Below, one piece after another: positions 1-8,414 of a DNA stretch of 64,000 nucleotides. Under the pieces are notes generated by a model, which worked only from the letters and a program-made list of their open reading frames with translations, was not told where the DNA came from and made no database searches. This DNA is from Actinomycetota bacterium (GTDB lineage Bacteria; Actinomycetota; Acidimicrobiia; Acidimicrobiales; RAAP-2). The stretch covers positions 1,054,001 through 1,118,000 of the forward strand of contig WLNI01000001.1 of NCBI GenBank assembly GCA_009699875.1, in the 5' to 3' direction. How positions within the stretch are numbered: position 1 is the stretch's first letter; each line of letters starts with the position of its first letter. A program made the position numbers and the translations under genes.

Positions 1-2
1 TT

Positions 3-485
3 GTCATCTTGGCGGTGGCGGTCCTGATCATCATGGTGATCATCTATCGGCCACTGTTGTTTGCGTCGATTGATCCTGAACTCGCCAAGGCACGAGGAGT
101 CCGGACTCGCATGCTGGGGATTGTATTCCTCGTCATCCTCGCCCTCACCGTGACTGAAGCCGCCCAAATCGTTGGCACCTTGCTGGTGTTGTCTTTGGCG
201 ATCACACCCGCCGCGGCCGCACAACGCTTCGCTGCGGCTCCCCTTGTCGTAACAGGTCTCTCCGTTGGATTTGCCCTCATGGCGACAGACGGCGGGATCT
301 TGTTGTCACTTGGAAGTTCGAGTGTGCCACCCACGGTCTACGTGACTGGGATTAGTTTCGCGATCTATCTTGTCGCTCGACTCGTCGGCCCTGTTATTTT
401 GCGCCGCCGCCGAGAGCGACTTCGCCTTCATCGCCTCGAGAGCAGTCGCTCAGCAAGCGACGTCTACATAAAGAGCTTTGAGTAG
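3..485 (+). CDS. Metal ABC transporter permease, ABC-3 (ZnuB/MntB-like) family, 5' truncated
   Basis: C-terminal part of an integral membrane permease for zinc/manganese-type ABC importers; the start lies before the window. Visible are about four hydrophobic segments and the family-typical stretch around SIDPELAKARGV followed by a long membrane segment ending in AITPAAAAQRF. These match the ABC-3 permease family, which partners with an ATPase and a lipoprotein, presumably encoded upstream. The arginine-rich C-terminal tail is cytoplasmic. Its 3' end overlaps the convergent SDR gene by 22 bp. The metal transported cannot be told from this fragment. Confidence 0.85.
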   Translation, partial: VILAVAVLIIMVIIYRPLLFASIDPELAKARGVRTRMLGIVFLVILALTVTEAAQIVGTLLVLSLAITPAAAAQRFAAAPLVVTGLSVGFALMATDGGILLSLGSSSVPPTVYVTGISFAIYLVARLVGPVILRRRRERLRLHRLESSRSASDVYIKSFE

Positions 486-1258
486 TCAGCACCCCGACGG
501 AGATGATGTCCTCCATCAATACTGAGATGTTCACCGGTGATCCACCCGGCGTCATCGCTACAGAGGAAGGCAACGGCATTCGCGATGTCCTCCACGGTCC
601 CTAAGCGTGCGAGGGGCATCTGTTCGAGGTAGTCATCAAGGAGGCCTCCACCAGCGGTGATGGGAGCCATCAACTCGTCATCAATAATTCCAGGCTGCAC
701 GGAGTTCACTCGGATGCCAACGTCACCGAGTTCTTCGGCGGCGTAGTCACAAAGGCTGTCGATGCCAGCCTTCGACATTCCATAGGCCCAGAGCCAGCGA
801 TGAGGAAACGCCCCTGCGCCCGAGCTCATCAGAACAATGGAGCCACTCTTCACGGGAGTCATCACTCGAGCGGCGTGCTTCAGTGTGAGAAATGAACCCA
901 CCAAGTTCAAGTCAACGGTGTCTCGAACACCTTGGGTGTCGGCATCAATGAGTGGTCCCATGTGCATAGCGCCACCAGCACATGCGAAGGCGATATCTAA
1001 GACACCGGTGTGTGATGCTGCTGCGTCAACACATTCGGAGAGCTGATCTTCATTCGTCACGTCGGCAACGACTCCGTGGATCTGCGCACCTGGTACCTGG
1101 CTGGCAATGGACGCAACAGCGTCATCGAGCTTCTCCTTCGTTCGACCACAGATCGTGACGGTGGCTCCACGTGCACAAAAGAGTTGTGCCGTGGCGAGGC
1201 CGATTCCAGAACCTCCACCAGTAACTAATGCTGATTTTCCTTCAAAGTTTGCAGTCAC
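464..1258 (-). CDS. SDR-family NAD(P)-dependent oxidoreductase
   Basis: Classical short-chain dehydrogenase of 264 aa. The Rossmann motif TGGGSGIG is at residues 13-20, a CAGG version of the NNAG motif near 93, Asn118, catalytic Ser145/146, Tyr159 and Lys163 (YGMSK), and a PG motif after it. The GTG start is preceded by AAGGAAG. It lies 14 nt downstream of the P450 gene on the same strand, so the two are probably co-transcribed and may act on the same steroid- or lipid-like substrate (inference). The exact substrate is unknown. Confidence 0.85.
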   Translation of the reverse strand: MTANFEGKSALVTGGGSGIGLATAQLFCARGATVTICGRTKEKLDDAVASIASQVPGAQIHGVVADVTNEDQLSECVDAAASHTGVLDIAFACAGGAMHMGPLIDADTQGVRDTVDLNLVGSFLTLKHAARVMTPVKSGSIVLMSSGAGAFPHRWLWAYGMSKAGIDSLCDYAAEELGDVGIRVNSVQPGIIDDELMAPITAGGGLLDDYLEQMPLARLGTVEDIANAVAFLCSDDAGWITGEHLSIDGGHHLRRGADYSKLFM

Positions 1259-1272
1259 GTGAACTTCCTTTT

Positions 1273-2481
1273 CTATGCGGGGCCCGCACCCACTCGGGCG
1301 ATAGGGGTAAAGGTAACGGGCATTGATTCAATTCCAGAGACGAAGTTTGCATCTCGATGTTGGAGTGGCTCACCGTCGGCTCGTGCCAAATCGGGAAGGC
1401 GGGAGGTCAGTTGCTCGACCATCATGCGCATTTCTAAACGCGCCATTTGGTTACCTAAGCAAAAGTGAGCTCCGAAACCAAAGGCCACATGATCATTGGG
1501 GTTTCGAGTGATATCAAACTGCTCGGGGTTGTCGAAGACCTCTTCGTCTCGATTCGCCGAAGGGTAGAGCAACAACATCTTGGTTCCCTCTTTGATGGTC
1601 TTGTCTCGAACAACGACATCACGAGAAGCGGTGCGCGCCATGTTTTTGATTGGGGTGACCCACCGCAACATCTCTTCCACGGCCCGAGGAACCAGAGACG
1701 GGTCGTTACGAAGCGCTGCAAACTGTTCCGGATGAGCGAGGAGGGCTTCGGTTCCTCCTGAGATCACGTGCCGTGTGGTTTCATCTCCGCCGATGACAAT
1801 CAGGAGTGTTTCATGAATGAGAGAGTCATCGTCGAGTCGGTCACCTTCGTCGTTGGCATGAACCAAGATGCCAACGAGATCATCATCCTTCTTTGTTGAC
1901 CGACGGTTTTCGATCACATTGCTCATATAGGTGACGTACTCACTGAAGGCGGTCAGCATCGCTTCGATCAAGACTGGGTCGTCAGAACCTTGTGCTTTTA
2001 AGAGATCGTCAGACCAGCGCAAAAGATCTCCTCGGTCCTCTCGTTCAACGCCAAGCATGTTGCTAATCACGATGAGGGGAAGTGGTGCGGCGAGATCTGC
2101 GACGAGATCACAGGAACCCTTCTCAGCGACTTCGTCGATGAGTGCATCACAGATCCGTCGAATCTCCTCTTCCATTGAGCGAACTCGACGAGGAGTGAAT
2201 CCTTCGGAGACCAAGCGTCGTCGCATGACGTGCTGAGGAGCGTCCATGTCAATCATCATCGGAAGTGGCCCAACGTCAGGCCGAATCCCACCAGCAGATG
2301 AGAAGGTCGCTGGATCTTTTGAAATGTCTTTGATGTCGCGATGTTTCGTAATGCCCCACACATTGTGAGCTTCATCGAAATAGACGGGATCATTCTTTCG
2401 CATCCAGGCAAATGCGGGGTAGGGGTCGTTCCCGTAGAACGCTCCGTCGATGAGATCAATTCGTGGTTGTTGCCCTGTCAT
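1273..2481 (-). CDS. Cytochrome P450, CYP142-like
   Basis: Soluble bacterial P450 of 402 aa. It has the I-helix motif GGDETTRH, the K-helix ExxR (EEMLR), and the heme loop FGFGAHFCLGN with Cys341 as thiolate ligand. Several blocks (DGAFYGNDPYPAFAWMR, SSAGGIRPDVGPLPMMIDMD, EEMLRWVTPIKNMAR, NFVSGIESMPV) closely resemble mycobacterial CYP142, which oxidises the cholesterol side chain at C26/27. A role in sterol or branched-lipid oxidation is therefore plausible, but the assignment is from remembered family sequence, not a search. No ferredoxin gene is adjacent. RBS AGAGGTAGG precedes the ATG. Confidence 0.9.
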   Translation of the reverse strand: MTGQQPRIDLIDGAFYGNDPYPAFAWMRKNDPVYFDEAHNVWGITKHRDIKDISKDPATFSSAGGIRPDVGPLPMMIDMDAPQHVMRRRLVSEGFTPRRVRSMEEEIRRICDALIDEVAEKGSCDLVADLAAPLPLIVISNMLGVEREDRGDLLRWSDDLLKAQGSDDPVLIEAMLTAFSEYVTYMSNVIENRRSTKKDDDLVGILVHANDEGDRLDDDSLIHETLLIVIGGDETTRHVISGGTEALLAHPEQFAALRNDPSLVPRAVEEMLRWVTPIKNMARTASRDVVVRDKTIKEGTKMLLLYPSANRDEEVFDNPEQFDITRNPNDHVAFGFGAHFCLGNQMARLEMRMMVEQLTSRLPDLARADGEPLQHRDANFVSGIESMPVTFTPIARVGAGPA

Positions 2482-2602
2482 CGTTCCTACCTCTTGTGGT
2501 TTCTTGGCACGAAACCTAGTCGCCAGGCACCCGGGTGTCTTCCAAGAGCGCCTCGAAGAAGGGGCGCCACCCGGGCTGGAAGCGCCGACTCAGAAGGGGG
2601 CA

Positions 2603-2608
2603 TAGGTT
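2603..2608 (+). promoter_or_regulatory. Candidate -10 (TAGGTT) for leaderless sigma-factor gene
   Basis: TAnnnT hexamer six nucleotides before the ATG at 2615, with no Shine-Dalgarno in between. This is the arrangement of leaderless actinobacterial transcripts. Confidence 0.45.
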
Positions 2609-2614
2609 GGCGCT

Positions 2615-3184
2615 ATGGCCGCCCAGGAGGAGTTCCAAGCAGACACCATGGAATTTATGGATGCGCTCTATGGCGCAGCACTTCGCATGACGAAGAATCC
2701 TGCGGATGCCGAAGACCTTGTCCAGGAGACGTATTTGAAGGCCTATCGCTCCTACGCCAGTTTTGAAAAGGGGACGAACCTCCGAGCCTGGCTCTATCGA
2801 ATTCTGACGAATACCTACATCAATATCTATCGAGCGAAACAGATCCGACCACAGATTGATGACGTTGAAGACATCGAAGACCTTTACCTCTACCGAAAAG
2901 TTGCCGGCTCTGATGGAACGCTGAGCCAAAGTGCCGAAGAAGTTGTCCTTGATGCCATCACCGACGTCGCCATGAAAGAGGCGCTGGAGTCACTCCCCGA
3001 CACCTTCCGAATGACGGTGTTGCTCGCCGACATCGAAGGATTCTCGTACGCGGAGATTGCCGAAATCACAGACGTTCCCGTTGGAACCGTGATGAGCAGG
3101 CTTCACCGAGGGAGGCGGGCCCTCCAAAAAGCATTACTTCCCTATGCTGAGAGACAAGGTCTCATCAGGGTGGGAACATCATGA
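2615..3184 (+). CDS. sigR: ECF sigma factor, SigR/SigH-like
   Basis: Group IV (ECF) sigma factor of 189 aa. Region 2 contains [20 protein letters not shown] and [13 protein letters not shown]; region 4 contains [20 protein letters not shown] then MSRLHRGRR. Both blocks are close to Streptomyces SigR and mycobacterial SigH, which direct the disulfide/thiol-stress response. The following gene encodes a zinc-type anti-sigma factor of the RsrA kind, which supports the assignment. Start chosen by alignment to SigR and by the leaderless promoter signature. The specific regulon here is not visible. Confidence 0.9.
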   Translation: MAAQEEFQADTMEFMDALYGAALRMTKNPADAEDLVQETYLKAYRSYASFEKGTNLRAWLYRILTNTYINIYRAKQIRPQIDDVEDIEDLYLYRKVAGSDGTLSQSAEEVVLDAITDVAMKEALESLPDTFRMTVLLADIEGFSYAEIAEITDVPVGTVMSRLHRGRRALQKALLPYAERQGLIRVGTS

Positions 3185-3206
3185 GGCCAATGAACACAGG
3201 GGAAAA

Positions 3207-3485
3207 ATGACGAACATTGAAAAGAATGAAGGGAGGCAGAGTGGACCAGTCGACTGTGACGCCGCCGTCCATGAGCTCTATCACTTCCTTGATGGTGAAC
3301 TAACGCAAGAACGCCGCGATCAAATTGCCCGCCACTTAGATCAGTGTGCGCCGTGTGGTTCCGCAGTTCACTTTGAGAGTGAACTACGAAAGGTGTTGGC
3401 TGATCAGTGTCAAGAGCAGGTCCCTGATGCTCTCAAAGAACGGATTGCCCTCGCAATTGGTGAAGCGGACCGACATGGCGCTTGA
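3207..3485 (+). CDS. rsrA: Zinc-binding redox anti-sigma factor, RsrA-like
   Basis: Small 92-aa ZAS-family anti-sigma factor. Cys17, His43, Cys47 and Cys50 (HLDQCAPC) correspond to the zinc ligands and trigger thiols of RsrA; Cys68 is a further conserved-looking cysteine. In that family disulfide stress expels zinc and releases the partner sigma factor. An upstream in-frame start at 3144 would overlap the sigma gene. I prefer ATG 3207 because it follows AGGGGAAAA. It starts 22 nt after sigR and overlaps the next gene by 11 bp, so co-transcription is expected. Confidence 0.85.
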   Translation: MTNIEKNEGRQSGPVDCDAAVHELYHFLDGELTQERRDQIARHLDQCAPCGSAVHFESELRKVLADQCQEQVPDALKERIALAIGEADRHGA

Positions 3486-4581
3486 GACCCACGACCACAC
3501 CTTGAACGCTTCGGCGCCGAATTATCTTGATGTGGCCCTCGCCACACGAATTGGTGGATCGCTTGCCCGTCGAAAGTCATTGCCGTCGTCGTATCGACCA
3601 GGGGCCTTGGAAGACGAACTCAACGAACTCAGCATCGTTGCCCAGGAGCGGGTTGCCAAAGAATCAGGGCTGACTCCTCCGGGGAAGCCGCGGGCCAGAA
3701 TCCTTGATCGTGCGCAGTGGGTCAGCGCCAACGTGGCCAGTGTCGATCGATTAGTTGGCCCAGCGTTGGCGGCTGCAGACGCCCGGCGAAAACGCCATGC
3801 TCCTGCGGCCTTTGAGCGACTAAGCCGCCAAGGCTCGGCCGCTCAGTTAGGAAGTGTCTTGGCCTGGATGTCGAGTCGGGTCCTTGGCCAATACGACGTC
3901 CTCGTCGGCGAAGAAGCAACCTTCGACGAAGACGTAATCAGCTACGTCGGCCCCAATATCGTTGCCCTTGAGCAGCGACACGGCTTTGACCCTTCACAGT
4001 TTCGTCTGTGGCTCGCGCTCCATGAGACCACGCACCGAGCGCAGTTCACCGGACCAACCTGGGTGCGTCCTTATTTCTTGGGTCTCATCAACGATGTTGT
4101 CTCAGTGCTGGCAAGCGAGTCGTCCGCCCTGGTGGCGGGCCTGACTCGAGCACTCAAAGAGATGGCGAGCGGTCAGAATCCAATGAGAGAAGTTGGTGCG
4201 GCGGGGCTCATTGCGTCGGAAGAACAACTTGAAGCCATGCGGCGGCTCTCAGCGTTGATGAGTGTGCTTGAAGGTCACGGGGAAGTCGTTATGGATGAAG
4301 CTGCTCGAGACCTTGTTCCCGACGCCCAGCATTTTCATAGTGTCTTGCGACAACGCCGCCAACACCCAAGCGCTCCCTCTCGAATTTTGAACCAAGTCCT
4401 TGGCCTTGACGCCAAACTGCGTCAATATGAAGAAGGAGAGACGTTCATTCGCGCACTTCGAGAGGCCAAGGGTCCCGCGTTCGTCACCTCACTTTTTGAT
4501 GGACCAGAGAATCTTCCTTCTATGGAGGAGCTCAAAGAGCCCAGTCTGTATTTGGCTCGAACGACCCCTACGCGGAAGTGA
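3475..4581 (+). CDS. DUF2342 / zincin-like metallopeptidase family protein
   Basis: 368-aa member of the actinobacterial family annotated as zinc-dependent metalloprotease or coenzyme F420 biosynthesis-associated protein (DUF2342, zincin_2). The zinc motif HETTH is at residues 183-187 and is followed by a long helical region. Family members are typically found directly upstream of tilS, as here, where the stop overlaps the tilS start in GTGA. The physiological substrate is unknown. ATG 3475 was chosen because an upstream extension would run through rsrA in another frame. Confidence 0.85.
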   Translation: MALETHDHTLNASAPNYLDVALATRIGGSLARRKSLPSSYRPGALEDELNELSIVAQERVAKESGLTPPGKPRARILDRAQWVSANVASVDRLVGPALAAADARRKRHAPAAFERLSRQGSAAQLGSVLAWMSSRVLGQYDVLVGEEATFDEDVISYVGPNIVALEQRHGFDPSQFRLWLALHETTHRAQFTGPTWVRPYFLGLINDVVSVLASESSALVAGLTRALKEMASGQNPMREVGAAGLIASEEQLEAMRRLSALMSVLEGHGEVVMDEAARDLVPDAQHFHSVLRQRRQHPSAPSRILNQVLGLDAKLRQYEEGETFIRALREAKGPAFVTSLFDGPENLPSMEELKEPSLYLARTTPTRK

Positions 4582-6086
4582 CAGCACAGTTTTCATCCCA
4601 CGCCGCAGTACTGATTGAGGAGCTGCTCCCTCGCACCCTGCTTCAAAACGACGACGGGCCGCTCGAGGTCGCCTGTTCGGGAGGGCCTGACTCTACGGCG
4701 CTCGCAGTATTGGCTGCTGCAACGAATCGAAGTGTGACGCTGCACCACGTGGATCATGGACTTCGACCTTCGAGCAGCGAAGACGCAGTGCTCGTGAAAG
4801 AGCTGGCAGATTTTCTTGGTGTTCATTTTGTCGGCCACATTGTCGACGTTGGCGAGGGTCCAAATCTCGAGGCGCGTGCTCGCCACGCCCGTCGCTCGGT
4901 GCTCCCGAACGGTGCCGCCACTGGCCACACCATGGACGACCAAGCCGAGACCGTGTTGTTGAATCTCCTTCGAGGAACGGGAACAGAAGGACTTGGTGCG
5001 ATGAAGCCAGGAGCACACCACCCCCTGCTTGATCTGCGTCGCCGTGACACCCATGAACTCTGTGGAGTGCTTGGACTGAGAGTGGTTGTCGATGAATCAA
5101 ATGACGATCAGCGATTACTGCGCAACGCTGTGCGAGCGAGGCTTCTCCCGCTGTTCGAGGAACTTTCACATCGAGACCCAGTTCCACTGTTGGCGAGAAC
5201 AGCCACGTTGGCCCGAGGAGACGCGGAACTCCTGAGTGGCTTAGCGAAGCTTGTGCTTCCCGATCCCCACGACGTTGTTGCGCTTCGAGAGGCCCCACAA
5301 CCCTTGAGTACGAGGGTGATTCGAGACTGGGTCATCTCGACAAATCTTGACGACGAACGAGAACATCCTCCAAGCGAGGCCGAGGTTGCTCGAATCCTCG
5401 AGGTGGTTAGCGGGGATGTCCAGGCCACGGAAATCTCTGGAGGGCGCCGAGTGGCGCGAACTTCTGGACGCCTGCGGATTGACGCGGAGGCCTCGGGTAC
5501 GCTCGAAGGAGTGAACACCGATGCGAAGCAGACGATCGCCCCTTCATGGGCCGCCCACGATCTCGGCGACGTGGTCGTGAGTGCTCAACAGATTCGCACG
5601 CGCGTATCTGAACTTGGAGCGCAGATCACCGCTGATTATGGCGACAACCCTCCGCTGCTTGTGGGCGTCCTCAAAGGTGCGATGCACTTTATGAGTGACC
5701 TCGCTCAAGCCATTGAACTCCCAGTCGATGTTGATTTTATGGCGGTGTCATCCTATGGATCGGCAACACAGTCTTCGGGGGTTGTCCGTATCGTCAAGGA
5801 CTTAGATGCTGACTTGTCGGGGCGACATGTTCTGGTGGTCGAAGACATCATCGACTCAGGTCTGACCTTGAACTATCTGCGAAAGTACTTGCAAGCCCGA
5901 GGCCCGGCATCGCTTGAAGTCTGTGCCCTCCTGCTCAAAGACGGAGAACAGCGCATTGAGCCAGACTTTCGCTACGTCGGATTTACCATTCCCCCTACCT
6001 TTGTAGTCGGCTACGGCCTTGACGTGGCTGAGAAATATCGGAATCTTGACAGTATCTATACCTATGTCGGCACCGATTCCTATTAG
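4578..6086 (+). CDS. tilS-hpt: Fusion protein: tRNA(Ile)-lysidine synthase (TilS) + hypoxanthine phosphoribosyltransferase (Hpt)
   Basis: One uninterrupted 502-aa frame carrying two usually separate enzymes. Residues 1 to about 305 are TilS: PP-loop ATPase motif SGGPDST at 34-40, HVDHGLRP, and GHTMDDQAETVLLNLLRG. TilS makes lysidine at C34 of tRNA-Ile(CAU). Residues about 325-502 are hypoxanthine-guanine phosphoribosyltransferase: LVGVLKGAMHFMSDL, then PRPP-binding VEDIIDSGLT at 421-430, then VGYGLD near the C-terminus. In most actinobacteria tilS and hpt are adjacent separate genes. Fused TilS/HprT proteins are known in Listeria. The usual downstream ftsH is absent. GTG start overlaps the preceding stop. 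Confidence 0.92.
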   Translation: MTAQFSSHAAVLIEELLPRTLLQNDDGPLEVACSGGPDSTALAVLAAATNRSVTLHHVDHGLRPSSSEDAVLVKELADFLGVHFVGHIVDVGEGPNLEARARHARRSVLPNGAATGHTMDDQAETVLLNLLRGTGTEGLGAMKPGAHHPLLDLRRRDTHELCGVLGLRVVVDESNDDQRLLRNAVRARLLPLFEELSHRDPVPLLARTATLARGDAELLSGLAKLVLPDPHDVVALREAPQPLSTRVIRDWVISTNLDDEREHPPSEAEVARILEVVSGDVQATEISGGRRVARTSGRLRIDAEASGTLEGVNTDAKQTIAPSWAAHDLGDVVVSAQQIRTRVSELGAQITADYGDNPPLLVGVLKGAMHFMSDLAQAIELPVDVDFMAVSSYGSATQSSGVVRIVKDLDADLSGRHVLVVEDIIDSGLTLNYLRKYLQARGPASLEVCALLLKDGEQRIEPDFRYVGFTIPPTFVVGYGLDVAEKYRNLDSIYTYVGTDSY

Positions 6087-6139
6087 AACAAAGATGAAGG
6101 ATTCAACATCGAATCGTGCAACCCGAGGAGGGAACCAGC

Positions 6140-6709
6140 GTGAGCGTTGATATTGAACGAATTGAAAAGAATATTCGAGAGATCCTTATCGCCATTGGTG
6201 AAGATCCAGACCGAAACGGATTGATTCAAACCCCTCGTCGAGTTGCGGCAATGTACGAGGAGCTTTTTGAAGGTTTTCACTCTGATCCAGCAGAACATCT
6301 CAAAGTAACCTTCGAAGAAGAGCACGATGAGATGGTGATGGTGAGAGACATTCCCTTCACGTCGCTGTGCGAACACCATCTCGTTCCCTTTATGGGGAAG
6401 GCCCACGTTGCCTACATCCCAGGTGCATCAGGACGTATCACTGGGCTCTCAAAACTTGCGCGCCTGGTGGAGGGCTTTGCCCAGCGGCTTCAAGTCCAAG
6501 AACGCATGACGTCGCAGATTGCCGACAGCATCAATGACGTCCTCGAGCCTCGAGGTGCGCTGGTCGTTATCGAGGCCGAACACCTCTGTATGTCCATGCG
6601 AGGTGTGCGCAAACCCGGGACGGTGACCGTGACGTCAGCGGTGCGAGGGGTCTTTCGCAGCGACGTGGCGACCAGAAGTGAAGCCCTGCAGTTCATCCAT
6701 AATCGCTGA
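6140..6709 (+). CDS. folE: GTP cyclohydrolase I
   Basis: Converts GTP to 7,8-dihydroneopterin triphosphate, the first step of folate synthesis. The 189-aa protein has the family core: [15 protein letters not shown], the zinc and catalytic residues in [13 protein letters not shown], and [14 protein letters not shown] with the second zinc Cys. GTG 6140 is chosen because GAGGAGGGA lies at normal spacing; an upstream GTG at 6116 would place that site inside the gene. It begins a folate gene series (folE, folP, unknown, folB, folK). The gap to the tilS-hpt fusion is about 50 bp. Confidence 0.95.
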   Translation: MSVDIERIEKNIREILIAIGEDPDRNGLIQTPRRVAAMYEELFEGFHSDPAEHLKVTFEEEHDEMVMVRDIPFTSLCEHHLVPFMGKAHVAYIPGASGRITGLSKLARLVEGFAQRLQVQERMTSQIADSINDVLEPRGALVVIEAEHLCMSMRGVRKPGTVTVTSAVRGVFRSDVATRSEALQFIHNR

Positions 6710-6735
6710 CATCTCGAGCCATGGCTCAGATTCGC

Positions 6736-6741
6736 TAGCCT
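6736..6741 (+). promoter_or_regulatory. Candidate -10 (TAGCCT) for leaderless folP
   Basis: TAnnnT hexamer seven nucleotides before the GTG start at 6749; no Shine-Dalgarno is visible in the 39-bp folE-folP gap. Confidence 0.45.
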
Positions 6742-6748
6742 GCCTTTC

Positions 6749-7546
6749 GTGACACCAATCAGCCGACCCTTGATTATGGGCATCGTCAACGTCACCCCTG
6801 ACTCCTTTTTTGCCACTGCTCGGACACAAGAAGCGGACGTTGCCATTGAACGAGGCCAACTCCTTTTTGAACAAGGTGCCGACATTGTTGACGTTGGGGG
6901 AGAGTCCACTCGACCTGGAGCGACCCCAGTCGATGAAGCAACAGAACTCGCTCGGGTCCTGCCGGTGGTGAGAGCGCTGAGCACACTGGGTCGAGTCAGT
7001 ATTGATACGACCAAGCGGACAGTGGCTGAAGCGAGCGTTGAAGCCGGTGCGACACTGGTGAATGACGTTTCTGGGACCTTGGCCCGCTGTGCTGGTGACG
7101 CCGGTGTGGGTTGGGTTGCGATGCACGCCCAAGGCACCCCTCAGACCATGCAGGAGAACCCTTACTACGATGACGTTGTGGCAGAGGTTGAAGCGTGGTT
7201 CCAGGTGAAGGCAGAAGAAGCGCATGGGGCTGGGGTAAACGAGCTCTGGCTCGATCCCGGTATTGGCTTTGGCAAGACCGCAGAACACAACTGGACCTTG
7301 CTTCGACACTGCGATGAGCTTGCCGTGTGTGCCGAGAATCTTGGCGCCACGTTGCTGGTGGGAACGAGCCGGAAGGGTTTCCTCGGAGACGCCAGTGGTG
7401 GAAGTGACGTTGATGACAGATTGCCCGCATCGCTGGCGACAGCACTAGTTGCAATGGAAACAGGAGCAGGAATGGTTCGAGTACACGACGTCAAAGAGAG
7501 CGTCCAGGCCGCACGGGTCATGTTTGAAATGGTGAAGGCATCATGA
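6749..7546 (+). CDS. folP: Dihydropteroate synthase
   Basis: Condenses the pterin pyrophosphate with p-aminobenzoate; target of sulfonamides. The 265-aa TIM-barrel enzyme shows MGIVNVTPDSF, VDVGGESTRPGA, NDVSG, DPGIGFGKT, GTSRKGFLG and RVHDV in the standard order. Oddity: loop 1 reads NVTPDSFFATAR where most family members have NVTPDSFSDGG. This loop closes over the substrate, so the change may alter substrate or inhibitor handling (inference). GTG start; the stop overlaps the next ATG (ATGA). Confidence 0.93.
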   Translation: MTPISRPLIMGIVNVTPDSFFATARTQEADVAIERGQLLFEQGADIVDVGGESTRPGATPVDEATELARVLPVVRALSTLGRVSIDTTKRTVAEASVEAGATLVNDVSGTLARCAGDAGVGWVAMHAQGTPQTMQENPYYDDVVAEVEAWFQVKAEEAHGAGVNELWLDPGIGFGKTAEHNWTLLRHCDELAVCAENLGATLLVGTSRKGFLGDASGGSDVDDRLPASLATALVAMETGAGMVRVHDVKESVQAARVMFEMVKAS

Positions 7547-8055
7547 AAGGCAAGTGGGCTGCAGGTATTCCACCCCGCCACATCACCTGGGTGCTCCCTG
7601 AGCGACTCGCAGTAAGCGAGCGACCAGGTGGGCGAACAAACTCTCATCGAAAAGTTCGTCGTCAAGAAGAGATCATCTGGCTGAAAGAAAATGGATTTAC
7701 GGTCGTGATCTCATTGCTTGACTCACCACAGAACTTGGCGGCGTATCAAGAGTTGGACGTGCCCTATGCGCACCACCCCATCCCGACAACCGGAGAACAG
7801 GGTCAAGCCCTCATCAATCTCTACAAGGACCTTGCGGAGCGACAACGAGCCCAAGAGACGGTCTTGATTCACCACGATGAACTTGGTGATCGCATGATTG
7901 GGGTCATTGCCGGCTATTTGATCTGGACTCGTCGACTTGACGGGGCTCCTGCAGCAACGTCCGTCGTGGAGCGCCTCTTTGGCCATCAGCTTGGGCCCGA
8001 AGGGAGAGCACTCGCGGCCACCGCAGACACCTTGCCCCGCGTCCCGATCTCATGA
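7543..8055 (+). CDS. Dual-specificity-phosphatase-like protein lacking the catalytic cysteine
   Basis: 170-aa protein of unknown function inside the folate operon, with ATGA overlaps on both sides. The order of segments (EIIWLKENGFTVVISLLDS, a substrate-loop-like HHPIPTTGEQ, an amphipathic helix, then VLIHHDELGDRM and a hydrophobic helix) follows the dual-specificity phosphatase fold. The P-loop HCx5R appears as H110-H111-DELGD-R117, so the nucleophilic Cys is His111. It is likely a pseudophosphatase or an enzyme with altered chemistry. Folate synthesis needs a dihydroneopterin triphosphate phosphatase step, which makes its position suggestive, but no function can be assigned. Confidence 0.6.
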   Translation: MKGKWAAGIPPRHITWVLPERLAVSERPGGRTNSHRKVRRQEEIIWLKENGFTVVISLLDSPQNLAAYQELDVPYAHHPIPTTGEQGQALINLYKDLAERQRAQETVLIHHDELGDRMIGVIAGYLIWTRRLDGAPAATSVVERLFGHQLGPEGRALAATADTLPRVPIS

Positions 8056-8414
8056 GTGACCAAATCATCATCAACTCATTTCGAGTCATGGCCTCTGTTG
8101 GTGTCCTCGATGAAGAGCGAACTCGCCTTCAACCATTGGTGATTGACGCTACGGTCGACGTAGACGGTGAGAAATCAGGAGCGTCTGACAACCTTGAGGA
8201 CACGCTCAACTACGCAGCACTCGTAGAAGCCATCGACGCAATTGTCCAAGAACGCCATCATGACCTCCTCGAGGCACTCGCTGATGAGATCGCTCGAGCG
8301 AGCCTGAATCTTGATGCCCGAGTTTCTCGTGCTGAGGTTGTGGTCACAAAAGTGCGACCACCGATTGGTTTCGATGTCGACAGCGTTGCTGTTCGGCGCA
8401 GTCTCTCTCGATGA
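8052..8414 (+). CDS. folB: Dihydroneopterin aldolase
   Basis: 120-aa FolB, cleaving dihydroneopterin to 6-hydroxymethyl-dihydropterin and glycolaldehyde. Typical features are VGVLDEERTRLQPLVIDATV near the start, the substrate segment LNYAALVEAI, and the C-terminal VTKVRPPIGFDVDSVAV containing the family Lys and PP turn. It overlaps the previous gene and folK by ATGA junctions, indicating translational coupling in the folate operon. Confidence 0.93.
   Translation: MSDQIIINSFRVMASVGVLDEERTRLQPLVIDATVDVDGEKSGASDNLEDTLNYAALVEAIDAIVQERHHDLLEALADEIARASLNLDARVSRAEVVVTKVRPPIGFDVDSVAVRRSLSR

Noticed and set aside
3144-3206. Longer rsrA start
   Set aside because: It would overlap the sigma gene and lacks a ribosome site; ATG 3207 follows AGGGG.
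3346-3474. Longer N-terminus for the zincin
   Set aside because: It would run through rsrA in another frame; the family begins near the chosen ATG.
4578-6086. Two separate genes tilS and hpt
   Set aside because: No stop codon or start with ribosome site separates the domains; the single frame continues through the junction.
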